NCBI GenBank assembly: GCA_963717705.1
Contig: CAVQWT010000002.1
Location: forward strand, 682,001 to 746,000
Origin: CAVQWT01 sp963717705
GTDB lineage: Bacteria; Pseudomonadota; Gammaproteobacteria; Burkholderiales; Casimicrobiaceae
Length of the DNA: 64,000 nucleotides
Direction of reading: 5' to 3'
This document shows, piece by piece, positions 9,217 to 20,253 of the stretch. The position numbers and the translations under genes are program-made. Under the pieces are notes generated by a model. It ran no database searches. It was not told the origin of the DNA and worked only from the letters and a program-made list of their open reading frames with translations. Position 1 is the first letter of the stretch, and every line of letters begins with the position of its first letter.

Positions 9217-9506
9217 CTCGTCACTGGCCTTCGCGGTGAGGTCGCCAGGGTGAGGAGCACCCGCCACGACTCGCCCGGCAGGAAAACGGGGCTCGACGGC
9301 ACGTCGCCAGAGATAGTCGCTGAGTTCATGCGCGTTGAACCGCCCAGGCTGGAACGCGCGCGGCGATCGTGTGGACGTCGCAGGGCTGCTCCATGGAGCA
9401 TCCGCATTGTCCCGCTCAGGCACGACCTTTCCGGGTGACCAGGCATGCCGGAATACTAACCGTTCGAGTCCCGGCCGGTTCCGGCCGTCGCCGCGGACCG
9501 GCCAAG

Positions 9507-9570
9507 GGTCAGGGCGCCGCGAACCCCGAGGTCATCAGCCGGTACAGCCGCCCGGTGACGCCCGCCGGCT
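9507..9570 (+). repeat. 64-bp direct repeat, right copy
   Basis: This matches 1535-1598 with one mismatch. On the minus strand it encodes the last 20 residues of the hydrolase (VTGRLYRLMTSGFAAP end) with its stop codon at the left edge. This is therefore the native location and the left copy is the duplicate. Confidence 0.9.
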
Positions 9571-10321
9571 CGAACGGCCGCCACTGGCCTTCGGGCTGCG
9601 CCAGCCGGTCCGCGACGATCCACAGCACCAGCGAGTTGAATCCCAGCCCGAGATGGCTGCCGGGCACGCGGATGTTCTCGTGCATCGCCGGGTCGCCGTC
9701 GATCGTCGCCTCCTGCGGCGGCACGACGCCGTCGGTCAGCGAGTAGAGGCACGAGATCGGCAGCGGGAGCACCTTCGGCCGGCGGAGGTTCTTCGCGCGC
9801 AGGTGGGTCACGTGCGCCGCCGTTCCCATCGGGTGGGCGATCAGCCGGTACAGCGCCTTGATGAGCGGCGGCGACTGGCTGCCGGCGCGGTCGAACGTCA
9901 CCGGGCTGCCGAGCGTGATCACCGAACGGATGCACTCCGGCGCTTCGTGTGCCCCGTACATGGCGAACATGCCGCCGAGGCTCCACCCCACGAGGCTCAC
10001 CTTCCGGCCGCTCTTGTGGTGCATGTGGCGGATCTTCTGCTGCAGCGCCTTCGCGTGCCTGTCGCTGAAGCCGACGTTGCGCCCGAAGCCCCAGGTCTGC
10101 ACTTCGTAGCCGCGGTTCTCCAGGAACAGCTTGAGCACGACCAGCGTTCCCTCGTCCGCCATGAATCCCGGCAGCAGCAGCACCGGGTGGCCGTCGCCGC
10201 GCGGAGCGTAGGCGAGCACCGGCAGCGACCACGGCAGCGCGGCCATCTCGAGGAGGGCGCGCGGCTCGATCAACTGGTGCAGCAGCAGCGGCTTGCCGAC
10301 GTGCGTTTGTCGCGTGGCCAT
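9509..10321 (-). CDS. Alpha/beta hydrolase, lipase-like
   Basis: 270 residues from ATG 10321 (MATRQTHVGKPLLL). The nucleophile elbow is VGWSLGGMFA (GxSxG), preceded by the oxyanion strand HPVLLLPGFMADE. Later residues SLTDGVVP and PGSHLGLGFN supply the expected acid and histidine. It resembles triacylglycerol lipase/PHA-depolymerase-like hydrolases that often sit beside WS/DGAT genes, so turnover of neutral lipid is a reasonable inference. The substrate is not shown by sequence. Its last 20 codons are the source of the 64-bp repeat. It is divergent from the SDR gene at 10548 across a 226-bp gap. Confidence 0.85.
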   Translation of the reverse strand: MATRQTHVGKPLLLHQLIEPRALLEMAALPWSLPVLAYAPRGDGHPVLLLPGFMADEGTLVVLKLFLENRGYEVQTWGFGRNVGFSDRHAKALQQKIRHMHHKSGRKVSLVGWSLGGMFAMYGAHEAPECIRSVITLGSPVTFDRAGSQSPPLIKALYRLIAHPMGTAAHVTHLRAKNLRRPKVLPLPISCLYSLTDGVVPPQEATIDGDPAMHENIRVPGSHLGLGFNSLVLWIVADRLAQPEGQWRPFEPAGVTGRLYRLMTSGFAAP

Positions 10322-10547
10322 CGGGTGTCTGGTTGCCTTTCGTTCGGCGGCGCAACGAACCCTCCGCCGCGCGCCCGGTACTCCACCTGCAGGATGCCAC
10401 AGGCACCGCGAGCGTCGCCGCCACCCGGGGTGCGACATTGATCGCCGTCAACCCGCGCGCTACGATTCCAGTGGTTGGGCGCCCGGGAGGTGTCACGTTG
10501 GCATCGACCGTTGGGCGTCGACATCCGCCGAACGCAGGAACATCGTG

Positions 10548-11357
10548 ATGCCCACAGGCGGCACCGGTTCACCGTCGACCGTGCTGGTCACCGGCGCTTC
10601 GTCGGGAATCGGCGAGGCGCTGGCGCGGTGCTTCGCGCGCGACGGCCACCGCCTGGTGCTGGTCGCGCGCCGCGAAGCCAAGCTGCACGCGCTGGCGAAG
10701 ACCCTGCGCGACGAGCACGGGACGCGCGTCGACGTGCTGCCTGCCGACCTCGCGCGACCGGGCGCGGCGGCGGCGCTGGCCGCGTCGCTTCGACGCAGGC
10801 GCTGCGCGATCGACGTGCTCGTCAACAACGCCGGCGTGCTGGAGCAGGGGAAGTTCATCGGGCTGGGCGCTCGGCGCGCCCAGCAGGTGATCGACCTCAA
10901 CGTCTCCGGCCTGACCGCCATGATCGCCGCCTTCGTGCCCGCGATGGTCCGGCGCGGCCGTGGCCGCGTGCTCAACGTCGCGTCGATCTCGGCCTTCGCG
11001 CCCGTGCCGGGCCTGGCGACCTACGCCGCCAGCAAGGCCTACGTGCTGTCGCTGACCGAGTCGCTGGCCGAGGAACTGCGCGGCACCGGCGTCACCGTCA
11101 CCGCGCTGTGCCCGGGCATCACCGCGACCGCGATGCTCGACCGCGCGGCGCAGGGCAACGCGCGCGTCGCGCAGCTGCCGGGACTGCTGGTCGGCGACGT
11201 GCAGGCGGTCGCGGCCGAGGGTTACCGCGCCTGCATGGCCGGCGAGGTCGTCACCGTGCCCGGCCTCCTCAACCGGGCGGCCACCATGGCCGGGCGCGCC
11301 GCGCCGAAGTGGCTGCTGCGGCGCATCGCCGGAGCGATGGGGCGGCGCATGCTCTGA
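10548..11357 (+). CDS. Short-chain dehydrogenase/reductase
   Basis: 269 residues. The Rossmann dinucleotide motif is VLVTGASSGIGEAL (TGxxxGIG) near residue 12. NNAG occurs in VLVNNAGVLE. The catalytic set is Asn, Ser (NVASISAF) and YAASK (YxxxK). The C-terminus is basic (RRIAGAMGRRML). The family reduces or oxidises carbonyl or alcohol groups with NAD(P). Here the neighbours are a WS/DGAT and two hydrolases, so a role in fatty aldehyde or fatty acyl chemistry is plausible but unproven. Start ATG 10548 is preferred; GTG 10545 is an alternative. Confidence 0.88.
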   Translation: MPTGGTGSPSTVLVTGASSGIGEALARCFARDGHRLVLVARREAKLHALAKTLRDEHGTRVDVLPADLARPGAAAALAASLRRRRCAIDVLVNNAGVLEQGKFIGLGARRAQQVIDLNVSGLTAMIAAFVPAMVRRGRGRVLNVASISAFAPVPGLATYAASKAYVLSLTESLAEELRGTGVTVTALCPGITATAMLDRAAQGNARVAQLPGLLVGDVQAVAAEGYRACMAGEVVTVPGLLNRAATMAGRAAPKWLLRRIAGAMGRRML

Positions 11358-11442
11358 GCATCGCGTACGCTTGGGGGGCCTCCACCCGCCGCACGTGGGT
11401 GCACCCGCAACCGACGCGCCGCGCGAGCACGAGGAATCACGC

Positions 11443-12870
11443 ATGAAGCCCCTGTCCGGGCTCGACGCCCTGTTCCTGCACCTGGAGACGCCCGAGACGC
11501 CGATGCACGTCGGGGCGCTGCACCTGCTCGCGTCGCCGCCGGGGGATGCGCGCGCGTACGCCGCCGCGGTGCGCCGCCACGTGGCGGCACGCCTGCATCT
11601 GTCGCCGGTGTTCACGCGCCGGCTGGCGCCGATGCCCTTCGCGGTCGCCAATCCGGTCTGGGTCCACGCCGACGCGGTCGACCTCCGCGCGCACGTCCGT
11701 CACGTCAAGCTGCCGGCGCCGGGCACCTTCGCGCAGCTGGAAGCGACGGTCGCGCGGCTGCATGCGCGGCTTCTCGAGCGCGACCGCCCGCTCTGGCGCA
11801 TGGTCGTGATCGAGGGTCTCGCCTCGGGCGAGCTCGCGCTCTACACCAAGGTCCATCACGCGACGCTGGACGGGGCGGCTAGCGTGGCCTTCGCGCACGC
11901 GCTGCTCGACGTCACGCCGGTGCCGCGTGCGGTGCCGCGTACCGTGCCGGCAAGCGAGCGCACGGCGCAAGGCGAGCACCCGGGGCCCGGACGGCTGCTG
12001 GGCACCGCGGTCAGGACCACGGCCGCGCAGGTGCTGCGCGCGTTCGGGCAGCTGCCCGAGCTCGCCCGCGTGATGTCCTCGCTCGTCGGCCGCGCCGGCA
12101 GTGCGCCCGCGAGCGTCCCGGGTCGCGCATCGTTCCGGTTCGCCCCGAGGACGTCGCTCAACGGCTCGATCGGGAACGCGCGCGCGATCGCGACGCTGTC
12201 GATCCCGCTGGCGGCAGTCGCCCGCGTCGCCGATCGCCACCACGTGACGGTCAACGACGTCGTGCTCGCGATGGTGAGCGGCGCGCTGCGGCGCCATCTC
12301 GCGGCCCGCGGCGAGTTGCCCGCGGAGTCGCTGGTCGCAGCGGTGCCGGTGTCGCTGCGCGCGGCCGGCAACACCGACGCGACGACGCTCGCGACGATGA
12401 GCCGGATGAGCCTCGCCACCGACATCGAGGACCCGCTCGCCCGCCTGCACGCGATTCACGCCGGCTCGGGCAGAACCAAGGCGCTGACCCGCGAACTGCG
12501 CTCCGTCATCCCGACCGACTTTCCCTCGCTCGGCATGCCGTGGCTGTTCGGCGCCGCGGCCGCGCTGTACGGCCGCGCACGGCTCGCCGACCGGATTCCT
12601 CCGCTCGCCAACCTGGTGGTCTCGAACTTTCCCGGCGCGGGCGCGCCGCTGTACTTGGCGGGGGCGCGGCTCCTGACCTGGTGGCCGCTGTCGATCGTCG
12701 AGCACGGCCTCGGCCTGAACGTCACCGTGCAGAGCTACGCGGGCTCGCTCGACTTCGGGGTCGTCGCCGCCCGCGACGCGCTGCCCGACCCGGCCGCGTT
12801 CGCCGTCGCGATGCGCGAGGCGTTCACCGAGCTGCAGGCGCTGCGCGCACGCGCCGGGAGCGCGCGATGA
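11443..12870 (+). CDS. Wax ester synthase/diacylglycerol acyltransferase (WS/DGAT), intact copy
   Basis: 475 residues from ATG 11443 (MKPLSGLDALFLHLE). The catalytic motif is HHATLDGAAS, an intact HHxxxDG. Other family landmarks are NDVVLAMVSGALRRHL, PVSLRA and SNFPGAGAPLYLAGARLL, followed by HGLGLNVTVQSYAG. It transfers an acyl group from acyl-CoA to a fatty alcohol or diacylglycerol in storage-lipid synthesis. It is the intact paralogue of the frameshifted gene at 94-1586. Its stop overlaps the start of the following hydrolase by 4 bp (ATGA), so the two are translationally coupled. Confidence 0.9.
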   Translation: MKPLSGLDALFLHLETPETPMHVGALHLLASPPGDARAYAAAVRRHVAARLHLSPVFTRRLAPMPFAVANPVWVHADAVDLRAHVRHVKLPAPGTFAQLEATVARLHARLLERDRPLWRMVVIEGLASGELALYTKVHHATLDGAASVAFAHALLDVTPVPRAVPRTVPASERTAQGEHPGPGRLLGTAVRTTAAQVLRAFGQLPELARVMSSLVGRAGSAPASVPGRASFRFAPRTSLNGSIGNARAIATLSIPLAAVARVADRHHVTVNDVVLAMVSGALRRHLAARGELPAESLVAAVPVSLRAAGNTDATTLATMSRMSLATDIEDPLARLHAIHAGSGRTKALTRELRSVIPTDFPSLGMPWLFGAAAALYGRARLADRIPPLANLVVSNFPGAGAPLYLAGARLLTWWPLSIVEHGLGLNVTVQSYAGSLDFGVVAARDALPDPAAFAVAMREAFTELQALRARAGSAR

Positions 12871-13778
12871 CGAGCGCGACGGTGCGCGGCCTCGAGCTCG
12901 ACTACGAGAGCTTCGGCGACGCCGGCGCGCCGGCGATCCTGCTGATCATGGGCCTCGGGATGCCGGGCGTCGCGTGGCCCGACCCGGTCGTCGACGGGCT
13001 CGTCGCCGCCGGTTTCCGGGTGGTCCGCTTCGACAATCGCGACTGCGGCCGCTCGGGCAAGCTTGCCGGCGCTCGCCTGCCCGACCTGCGGATGGCCATC
13101 GCGCGCGCGCTGCTGCGACGCCCGGTGACCGCTTCGTACACGCTCGACGACATGGCCGCGGACGCCGTCGGCCTGCTCGACGCGCTCGGTATCGGGCGCG
13201 CCCACGTGGTCGGCGTGTCGATGGGCGGGATGATCGCCCAGAACGTCGCCGCGCGGTATCCGCAGCGCACGGCGAGCCTCGTGTCCATCATGGCGTCGAC
13301 GGGCAACCCGAGCCTGCGCGTCAGCATGGGCAAGCCGCGCGCGCTGCGCGCGATCCTCTCGCGCCCCGCGAGCATCAGCGACACCGAGGTGCTGATCGAG
13401 CACTACGTGCGCGTGTTTGGCGTGATCGGCAGCCCCGGGTTCGCCGTGGACGGCGAGCTGCTGCGGCAAAACCTGCGGCGGATCGTCAGCCGCGGCATCC
13501 ATCCGGCGGGCACCGCGCGGCAGCTGCTGGCGATACTCGCGTCCGGGGACCGGCGTCCGCTGCTGCATCGGATCGTGGCGCCGACGCTGGTCGTCCACGG
13601 CAGCGACGACCCCCTGCTTCCCGTCGCCGCGGGGCGCGACACGGCGCGCAACATTCCGGGCAGCCGCCTCGAGATCGTCCGCGGCATGGGGCACGACCTG
13701 CCGCCGGGTGTGCTGCCGCTGCTGGTGGAGAGGATCGTCGGGCACTGCCGCGACGCCATGCGCGCCGCGGGATCGTGA
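12867..13778 (+). CDS. Alpha/beta-fold hydrolase
   Basis: 303 residues. The nucleophile elbow is VVGVSMGGMIAQNVA (GxSxG). The acid is in VHGSDDPLLP and the histidine in RGMGHDLPPG. An RFDNRDCGRSGK strand-loop near residue 50 is typical of esterases and prolyl-peptidase-like hydrolases of this group. The start ATG overlaps the WS/DGAT stop as ATGA, which implies a bicistronic unit. It probably releases or remodels acyl chains; the actual substrate cannot be read from sequence. Confidence 0.87.
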   Translation: MTSATVRGLELDYESFGDAGAPAILLIMGLGMPGVAWPDPVVDGLVAAGFRVVRFDNRDCGRSGKLAGARLPDLRMAIARALLRRPVTASYTLDDMAADAVGLLDALGIGRAHVVGVSMGGMIAQNVAARYPQRTASLVSIMASTGNPSLRVSMGKPRALRAILSRPASISDTEVLIEHYVRVFGVIGSPGFAVDGELLRQNLRRIVSRGIHPAGTARQLLAILASGDRRPLLHRIVAPTLVVHGSDDPLLPVAAGRDTARNIPGSRLEIVRGMGHDLPPGVLPLLVERIVGHCRDAMRAAGS

Positions 13779-13907
13779 TCCGGCGCGGCGCCGCGGGCGA
13801 GGGTTCGCCGCGGGATCTTGCCGATGGCGCGACCGCGCGGAGCCGGCCCCGGCCGCCCCGGATGACGAGGACCCCGCACGGCGGTGTGCAACAGCCCTGC
13901 CGACACC

Positions 13908-16361
<2,454 letters not shown>

Positions 16362-16467
16362 CGTGGCTTTCGTTGGCGGAGCATTGCCCCGAAACGACGG
16401 CGCCGACCCTGGGTTGTCGGCGCCGTCACGGCTCGTCGGTGGCGGCAGGGATCGGGCCCCGCCTCCG

Positions 16468-17571
16468 TCAGATGCGCATCGGCATCACGACGTACTTGTA
16501 GTCGTCGCGCTCCGGCACCGTGACGAGCGCGCTGGAATTGGCGTCGCCGAAGGCCAGCTGCACGCGTTCGGTCGACAGGTTCTGCAGCACGTCGAGCAGG
16601 TAGGTGATGTTGAAGCCGATGTCGAGCGGGTCGCCGGCGTAGCCGACCTCGAGCTCTTCCTCGGCTTCTTCCTGTTCGGTGTTGGTGCAGATGATCTTGA
16701 GCTGGTCGCGGCCCAGCACGAGGCGCACGCCGCGGAACTTCTCGTTCGACAGGATCGCCGCGCGCTGCAGCGCCGCGAGCAGCGTGACGCGGTCGAGGTC
16801 GAGCTTCTTGCCGTGGCCCGACGGGATGACACGGTTGTAGTCGGGAAACTTGCCGTCGACCACCTTGCTCACCAGCTCGACGCTGCCGAAGCGGAAGCGC
16901 ACCTGGTTGGCCAGCACGTCGAGCGTGACCGGCTCGTCGCTGTCGGCCAGCAGCTTGGCGAGCTCGAGCACCGTCTTGCGCGGCAGGATGACTTCCTGGC
17001 GGTTGTAGTCGCCGGGCACGCCGAGCTCCGCCCACGCCAGCCGGTGGCCGTCGGTGGCGACCGCCTGCAGCGAGCCGTTGTCGATCACCAGCAGCATGCC
17101 GTTGAGGTAGTAGCGGATGTCCTGCTGCGCCATCGCGAACTCGACCGACTTGATGAGCCCGCGCAGCGCGCCCTGCGACAGCGTCAGCGACTGCAGCTTC
17201 TCGTCGACGATGCCGATGCGCGGATAGTCGGCCGCCGGCAGCGTCTGCAGGTTGAAGCGCGACCGGCCGGCGCGGACGATCATCTTGCTGCCCGAGGCCT
17301 CGACGTTGAGCACGGCGTCGTCCGGCAGCGCGCGCAGCAGGTCCTGCAGCTTGCGCGCGCCGACCGTCACCGCCTCGCCTTCCTTGCCGGCGAGCTCGGC
17401 GTGCGCGGTGATCTGCATCTCGAGGTCGGTCGCCGTCACGAACAGGCCGCCGTCCTTGTGCTCGAGCAGCACATTCGCGAGGATCGGCAACGTGTGGCGG
17501 CGTTCGACGATGCCGGACACGGCCTGGAGCGGCTTCAGCAGCGCGTCACGAGGTGTTTGCTTGAGTTGCAT
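16468..17571 (-). CDS. dnaN: DNA polymerase III beta subunit (sliding clamp)
   Basis: Ring-shaped processivity clamp for replicative polymerase, 367 residues, normal length. It has the three-fold clamp architecture. Typical sequences are LLKPLQAVSGIVERRHTLPI at the N-terminus, FNLQTLPAADYPRI, and the C-terminal YVVMPMRI, where the family usually ends in V-MPMR(L/I). It lies between dnaA and gyrB on the minus strand, with a 240-bp intergenic region upstream that contains DnaA boxes. Confidence 0.97.
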   Translation of the reverse strand: MQLKQTPRDALLKPLQAVSGIVERRHTLPILANVLLEHKDGGLFVTATDLEMQITAHAELAGKEGEAVTVGARKLQDLLRALPDDAVLNVEASGSKMIVRAGRSRFNLQTLPAADYPRIGIVDEKLQSLTLSQGALRGLIKSVEFAMAQQDIRYYLNGMLLVIDNGSLQAVATDGHRLAWAELGVPGDYNRQEVILPRKTVLELAKLLADSDEPVTLDVLANQVRFRFGSVELVSKVVDGKFPDYNRVIPSGHGKKLDLDRVTLLAALQRAAILSNEKFRGVRLVLGRDQLKIICTNTEQEEAEEELEVGYAGDPLDIGFNITYLLDVLQNLSTERVQLAFGDANSSALVTVPERDDYKYVVMPMRI

Positions 17572-17666
17572 TGATTAAACCGAAGAACAGCTAATAGGAG
17601 CGGCGCGAAAACCGGTAGAACCCTGAAAACCGCTTTTCCGCCAATGATTTGGAGAGCCTTCGATGC

Positions 17667-17675
17667 TGTGGATAA
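17667..17675 (-). promoter_or_regulatory. DnaA box (perfect consensus)
   Basis: Reads TTATCCACA on the minus strand. It is intergenic between dnaA and dnaN, so it could serve origin function or autoregulation of dnaN. Confidence 0.75.
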
Positions 17676-17734
17676 CCGGTGTCGGAACCGGGGATCGTTT
17701 GGGGACTTTTTGGCCGATGGCGCTCCGGGCCGCT

Positions 17735-17743
17735 TAATCCACA
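17735..17743 (+). promoter_or_regulatory. DnaA box (one mismatch)
   Basis: Reads TAATCCACA on the plus strand. It is next to the AT-rich tract and opposite in orientation to the box 60 bp to its left. Confidence 0.6.
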
Positions 17744-17811
17744 AATTATAGACGATAAACCCGCTTATTTCCAGCCCGGAAAGCCCCTTCCGGGCACCCA
17801 TGTCGCGGGGG

Positions 17812-19281
17812 TCAGTTGCGCAGGACCTGGAGCAGGAAATTCACGTCGTGGTTCATTTCCGGGACCGTATCGCGCAATTTGGCGATCTGCCGGCAAGCGT
17901 GCAGCACCGTCGTGTGGTCGCGGCCGCCGAAGTTGCTGCCGATCTCCGGCAGCGACATCTGGGTCAGTTCCTTGGCCAGCGCCATCGCCACCTGCCGCGG
18001 CCGGGCGACCGCGCGCGAACGCTTCTTGCTGTGCATGTCCGAGGTGCGGATCTTGTAGTAGTCGGCGACGGTCTTCTGGATGTTCTCGATCGAGATCTGG
18101 CGGTTCTGCACCGCCAGCAGGTCGCGCAGGCTCTCCTTGGCCACCGCGAGCGTCACGTCCTGGCCGTGGAAACTCGAGTAGGCCAGCACCCGCTTCAGCG
18201 CCCCCTCGAGCTCGCGGACGTTGCTGCGGATGTGCTTGGCGATGAAGAACGCGACCTGCTCGTCGAGCTTCACCCGGACCGACGCCGCCTTGGCGAGCAG
18301 GATCGCCACGCGCATCTCAAGTTCCGGCGGCTCGAGCGCCACGGTGAGCCCCCAGCCGAAGCGGGAGATCAGCCGCTCCTCGATGCCCTCGATTTCCTTC
18401 GGATACGTGTCGCAGGTGATGACGACCTGCTTGTGGGCCTCGATCAGCGTGTTGAACAGGTAGAAGAACTCCTCCTGCGTCCGGCTCTTGCCGTTGAAGA
18501 ACTGGATGTCGTCGATCAGCAGCAGGTCGAGCGAGCGGTAGTAGCGCTTGAACTCGTCGAACGACTTGTGCTGGTAGGCGCGCACGACGTCCGACACGTA
18601 GGTCTCGGCGTGGGTGTAGCGGATCTTGGCCGCCGGGTTGCCGGCGAGGATGTGGTTGCCGATCGCCTGCACCAGGTGCGTCTTGCCCAGCCCGACGCCG
18701 CCGTAGACGAACAGCGGGTTGTACGAGGTCGGGTGGTCGGCCACCTGCAACCCGGCGGCGCGCGCCAGCTGGTTGGCCTTGCCGGAGACGAAGGCCTCGA
18801 AGGTGAAGGCCGGGTTGATGCTGGTGGCGTCGTTGCGCCGCGACGGCAGGGCGGTGGCCCCGGAGCCCGCGCCGAACACCGGGGCGGCCGGGCTGGCGAC
18901 CGGGGCCGCAGGGGCGACCGTCGCGCCGGCGGCCGCGCTGCCGCGGGCAGGGTCCGGCGCGGGCGCCGGCGGCACGTCGATGCCGGCGGGCGGCGGCGCG
19001 GCCTCGGATCGCGCGGCGCCGGCGGCGGCCTTGGCGGCCTCGGCGATCGCGTACTGGATGGTCACCGGCCGGCCCTCGGCGGCGTCGGCCAGCTCCCCGA
19101 TCCGGGCCGCGAAGCGGTCCTTGATCCACTGCAGCACGAACCGGTTGGGCACCCGCACCGTGTAGCCGTCGCCGGCGGGCTCGACCGACAGCGGCCGGAT
19201 CCAGGTGCCGTACTGCTGCGGCGTCAGCTCGTCGTGGAACACGTCGAGGCAGCGCTGCCAGAAAGGCGGAACGGCGGTCAT
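17812..19281 (-). CDS. dnaA: Chromosomal replication initiator protein DnaA
   Basis: AAA+ initiator that binds DnaA boxes and unwinds oriC. 489 residues from ATG 19281 (MTAVPPFWQRCLDVFHDELT), the conserved domain I start; the frame is open further upstream but not conserved. Domain II is a long Ala/Pro-rich linker (about residues 90-150). Domain III has Walker A GGVGLGKTHLVQAIGN near residue 200 and Walker B LLLIDDIQF. Domain IV carries the DNA-binding signature GGRDHTTVLHACRQI. DnaA boxes flank the gene on both sides. It heads the leftward dnaA-dnaN-gyrB group and is divergent from rpmH. Confidence 0.97.
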   Translation of the reverse strand: MTAVPPFWQRCLDVFHDELTPQQYGTWIRPLSVEPAGDGYTVRVPNRFVLQWIKDRFAARIGELADAAEGRPVTIQYAIAEAAKAAAGAARSEAAPPPAGIDVPPAPAPDPARGSAAAGATVAPAAPVASPAAPVFGAGSGATALPSRRNDATSINPAFTFEAFVSGKANQLARAAGLQVADHPTSYNPLFVYGGVGLGKTHLVQAIGNHILAGNPAAKIRYTHAETYVSDVVRAYQHKSFDEFKRYYRSLDLLLIDDIQFFNGKSRTQEEFFYLFNTLIEAHKQVVITCDTYPKEIEGIEERLISRFGWGLTVALEPPELEMRVAILLAKAASVRVKLDEQVAFFIAKHIRSNVRELEGALKRVLAYSSFHGQDVTLAVAKESLRDLLAVQNRQISIENIQKTVADYYKIRTSDMHSKKRSRAVARPRQVAMALAKELTQMSLPEIGSNFGGRDHTTVLHACRQIAKLRDTVPEMNHDVNFLLQVLRN

Positions 19282-19480
19282 GCGGCGAACGAGTCCTTCG
19301 ATTGCTGGGGGCAGCGCGAGGCGGGGCGACCGGCGGATGCGGGGTGTACGGGACCGGCACGGGACCGGCGGAAACGGGAGCGGCGGTAACGGGAGCGGCG
19401 GGTACGCGAACGGCACGGCGTTGGCGGCGGTGGCCGGGGTTCTGCGCCCCGGGCGCTGGCCGCGTCGTGCGTCCGATGGC

Positions 19481-19489
19481 TGTGGATTA
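19481..19489 (-). promoter_or_regulatory. DnaA box (one mismatch)
   Basis: TGTGGATTA on the plus strand, that is TAATCCACA on the minus. It faces the perfect box at 19508. Confidence 0.6.
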
Positions 19490-19507
19490 TACGCGCCGCC
19501 GGACGAG

Positions 19508-19516
19508 TTATCCACA
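19508..19516 (+). promoter_or_regulatory. DnaA box (perfect consensus)
   Basis: TTATCCACA in the dnaA-rpmH gap, 226 bp upstream of the dnaA start. It could act in origin function or dnaA autoregulation. Confidence 0.75.
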
Positions 19517-19615
19517 GGCGGGCGGGCCCGCGCCGAGGCGGCCGGGCGGCGTCGACCGGGCCGGGCCGACGGGCGCGGCGGTGCCGCGGGTGCCTGCGGA
19601 TGGCGCCGATAGTGG

Positions 19616-19647
19616 TTGACAGCCAACCCCTTAACGCGCTCTAATAT
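19616..19647 (+). promoter_or_regulatory. Sigma-70-like promoter of rpmH
   Basis: TTGACA at 19616-19621 is a perfect -35. TCTAAT (19640-19645) or TAATAT (19642-19647) can serve as -10 with an 18-20 bp spacer. It lies about 30 bp upstream of the rpmH ATG and probably drives rpmH-rnpA-yidD-yidC. Confidence 0.6.
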
Positions 19648-19675
19648 AAGGCTTTTTCAACCAAGGCCCGACATC

Positions 19676-19810
19676 ATGAAACGCACGTTCCAGCCCTCCA
19701 AGATCAAACGCGCGCGGACGCATGGCTTCCGTGCACGCATGAGCACTGTCGGCGGCCGCAAGGTGCTCTCGGCGCGCCGCGCCAAGGGCCGCGTCCGCCT
19801 CGCCCCCTGA
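19676..19810 (+). CDS. rpmH: 50S ribosomal protein L34
   Basis: 44 residues, the standard length. MKRTFQPSKIKRARTHGF and the basic C-terminus VLSARRAKGRVRLAP are diagnostic. It is a small Arg/Lys-rich protein of the large ribosomal subunit. It is the first gene of the rightward origin-proximal set, followed after 56 bp by rnpA. It has a strong promoter immediately upstream. Confidence 0.97.
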   Translation: MKRTFQPSKIKRARTHGFRARMSTVGGRKVLSARRAKGRVRLAP

Positions 19811-19866
19811 TCGTCCCCGGCGTCCCGACCGCGCCCGTCGTCGCCGGCGTTCTCCGCGATGGCGGG

Positions 19867-20253
19867 ATGCCGCGCCACGAACGCCTCCGCGGTTCCCGCC
19901 GCTTCCGGCTCACGGGGGTCGGCGCCTTCGAGACGGTCTTTCGCGACGGGCGCCGGCGTGAGGGCGATCTGCTGCAGCTGATCGCCGCCCCCGCGGGCAC
20001 CCCGCCCGGAAGGGTCGGTTTCGTGGTGGGACGCAAAGCCTTTCCCCGCGCCGTCGATCGCAACCGGGTCCGCCGCCTGCTGCGCGAAGCCGTCCGGCGC
20101 GCGCGGCCCGGCATCGAGGCCTTCGACATGATCCTTCGCGCCAAGCGCGGCTGCCCGCGCCAAGACACCCGCCGCTTCGCCGTCGAGGCCGACCGGCTGC
20201 TGGCCGCGCTGGTGGCGGGACGCCTCCCGCCCGCGACCGCGCCCGCGCCATGA
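19867..20253 (+). CDS. rnpA: Ribonuclease P protein component
   Basis: 128-residue basic protein that supports the catalytic RNA in 5' tRNA maturation. The family signature is GRKAFPRAVDRNRVRRLLRE, containing the RNR motif, near residues 57-76. The N-terminal RLRGSRRF and the FDMILRAKRGC strand are also conserved. The last four bases overlap the yidD start (ATGA), so the two are translationally coupled. Confidence 0.95.
   Translation: MPRHERLRGSRRFRLTGVGAFETVFRDGRRREGDLLQLIAAPAGTPPGRVGFVVGRKAFPRAVDRNRVRRLLREAVRRARPGIEAFDMILRAKRGCPRQDTRRFAVEADRLLAALVAGRLPPATAPAP

Larger units (their letters stand above)
1599..9506. mobile_element. Putative inserted block flanked by direct repeats (sulfatase/two-component cluster)
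   Basis: All seven genes between the two 64-bp repeats lie on the minus strand: kinase, two regulators, sulfatase, small membrane protein and two related secreted proteins. The flanking lipid-metabolism genes resume on the other side. The right repeat is the native 3' end of a hydrolase gene and the left is an extra copy. That is what an insertion, or a recombination event that duplicated the target, would leave. By eye the block is less GC-extreme than its flanks, but I did not count this. No integrase, transposase or tRNA target is visible, so the mechanism is unknown. Confidence 0.5.
17572..17811. other. dnaA-dnaN intergenic region with DnaA boxes and an AT-rich stretch (oriC candidate)
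   Basis: No gene. It contains TGTGGATAA at 17667-17675, a perfect consensus DnaA box on the minus strand, and TAATCCACA at 17735-17743, one mismatch from consensus. The sequence next to the second box (17741-17772) is strikingly AT-rich for this genome. These are the parts expected of a replication origin. The dnaA-rpmH gap is an alternative or second half. Confidence 0.5.
19282..19675. other. dnaA-rpmH divergent intergenic region (oriC candidate)
   Basis: 394 bp with no convincing gene. It holds two DnaA boxes in opposite orientation only 18 bp apart (19481-19489 and 19508-19516) and the rpmH promoter at its right end. In many proteobacteria the origin lies here or on the other side of dnaA. 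Transcription and gene orientation diverge at this point, which fits outward replication forks. Confidence 0.5.

Noticed and set aside
17770..17800. Hairpin CCCGGAA/TTCCGGG after dnaA as a terminator
   Set aside because: No T-tract follows on the minus strand, and dnaN follows in the same direction.
18160..18180. CCGTGGAAAC-like sequence inside dnaA as a parS site
   Set aside because: It lacks dyad symmetry and the central CACGTG.
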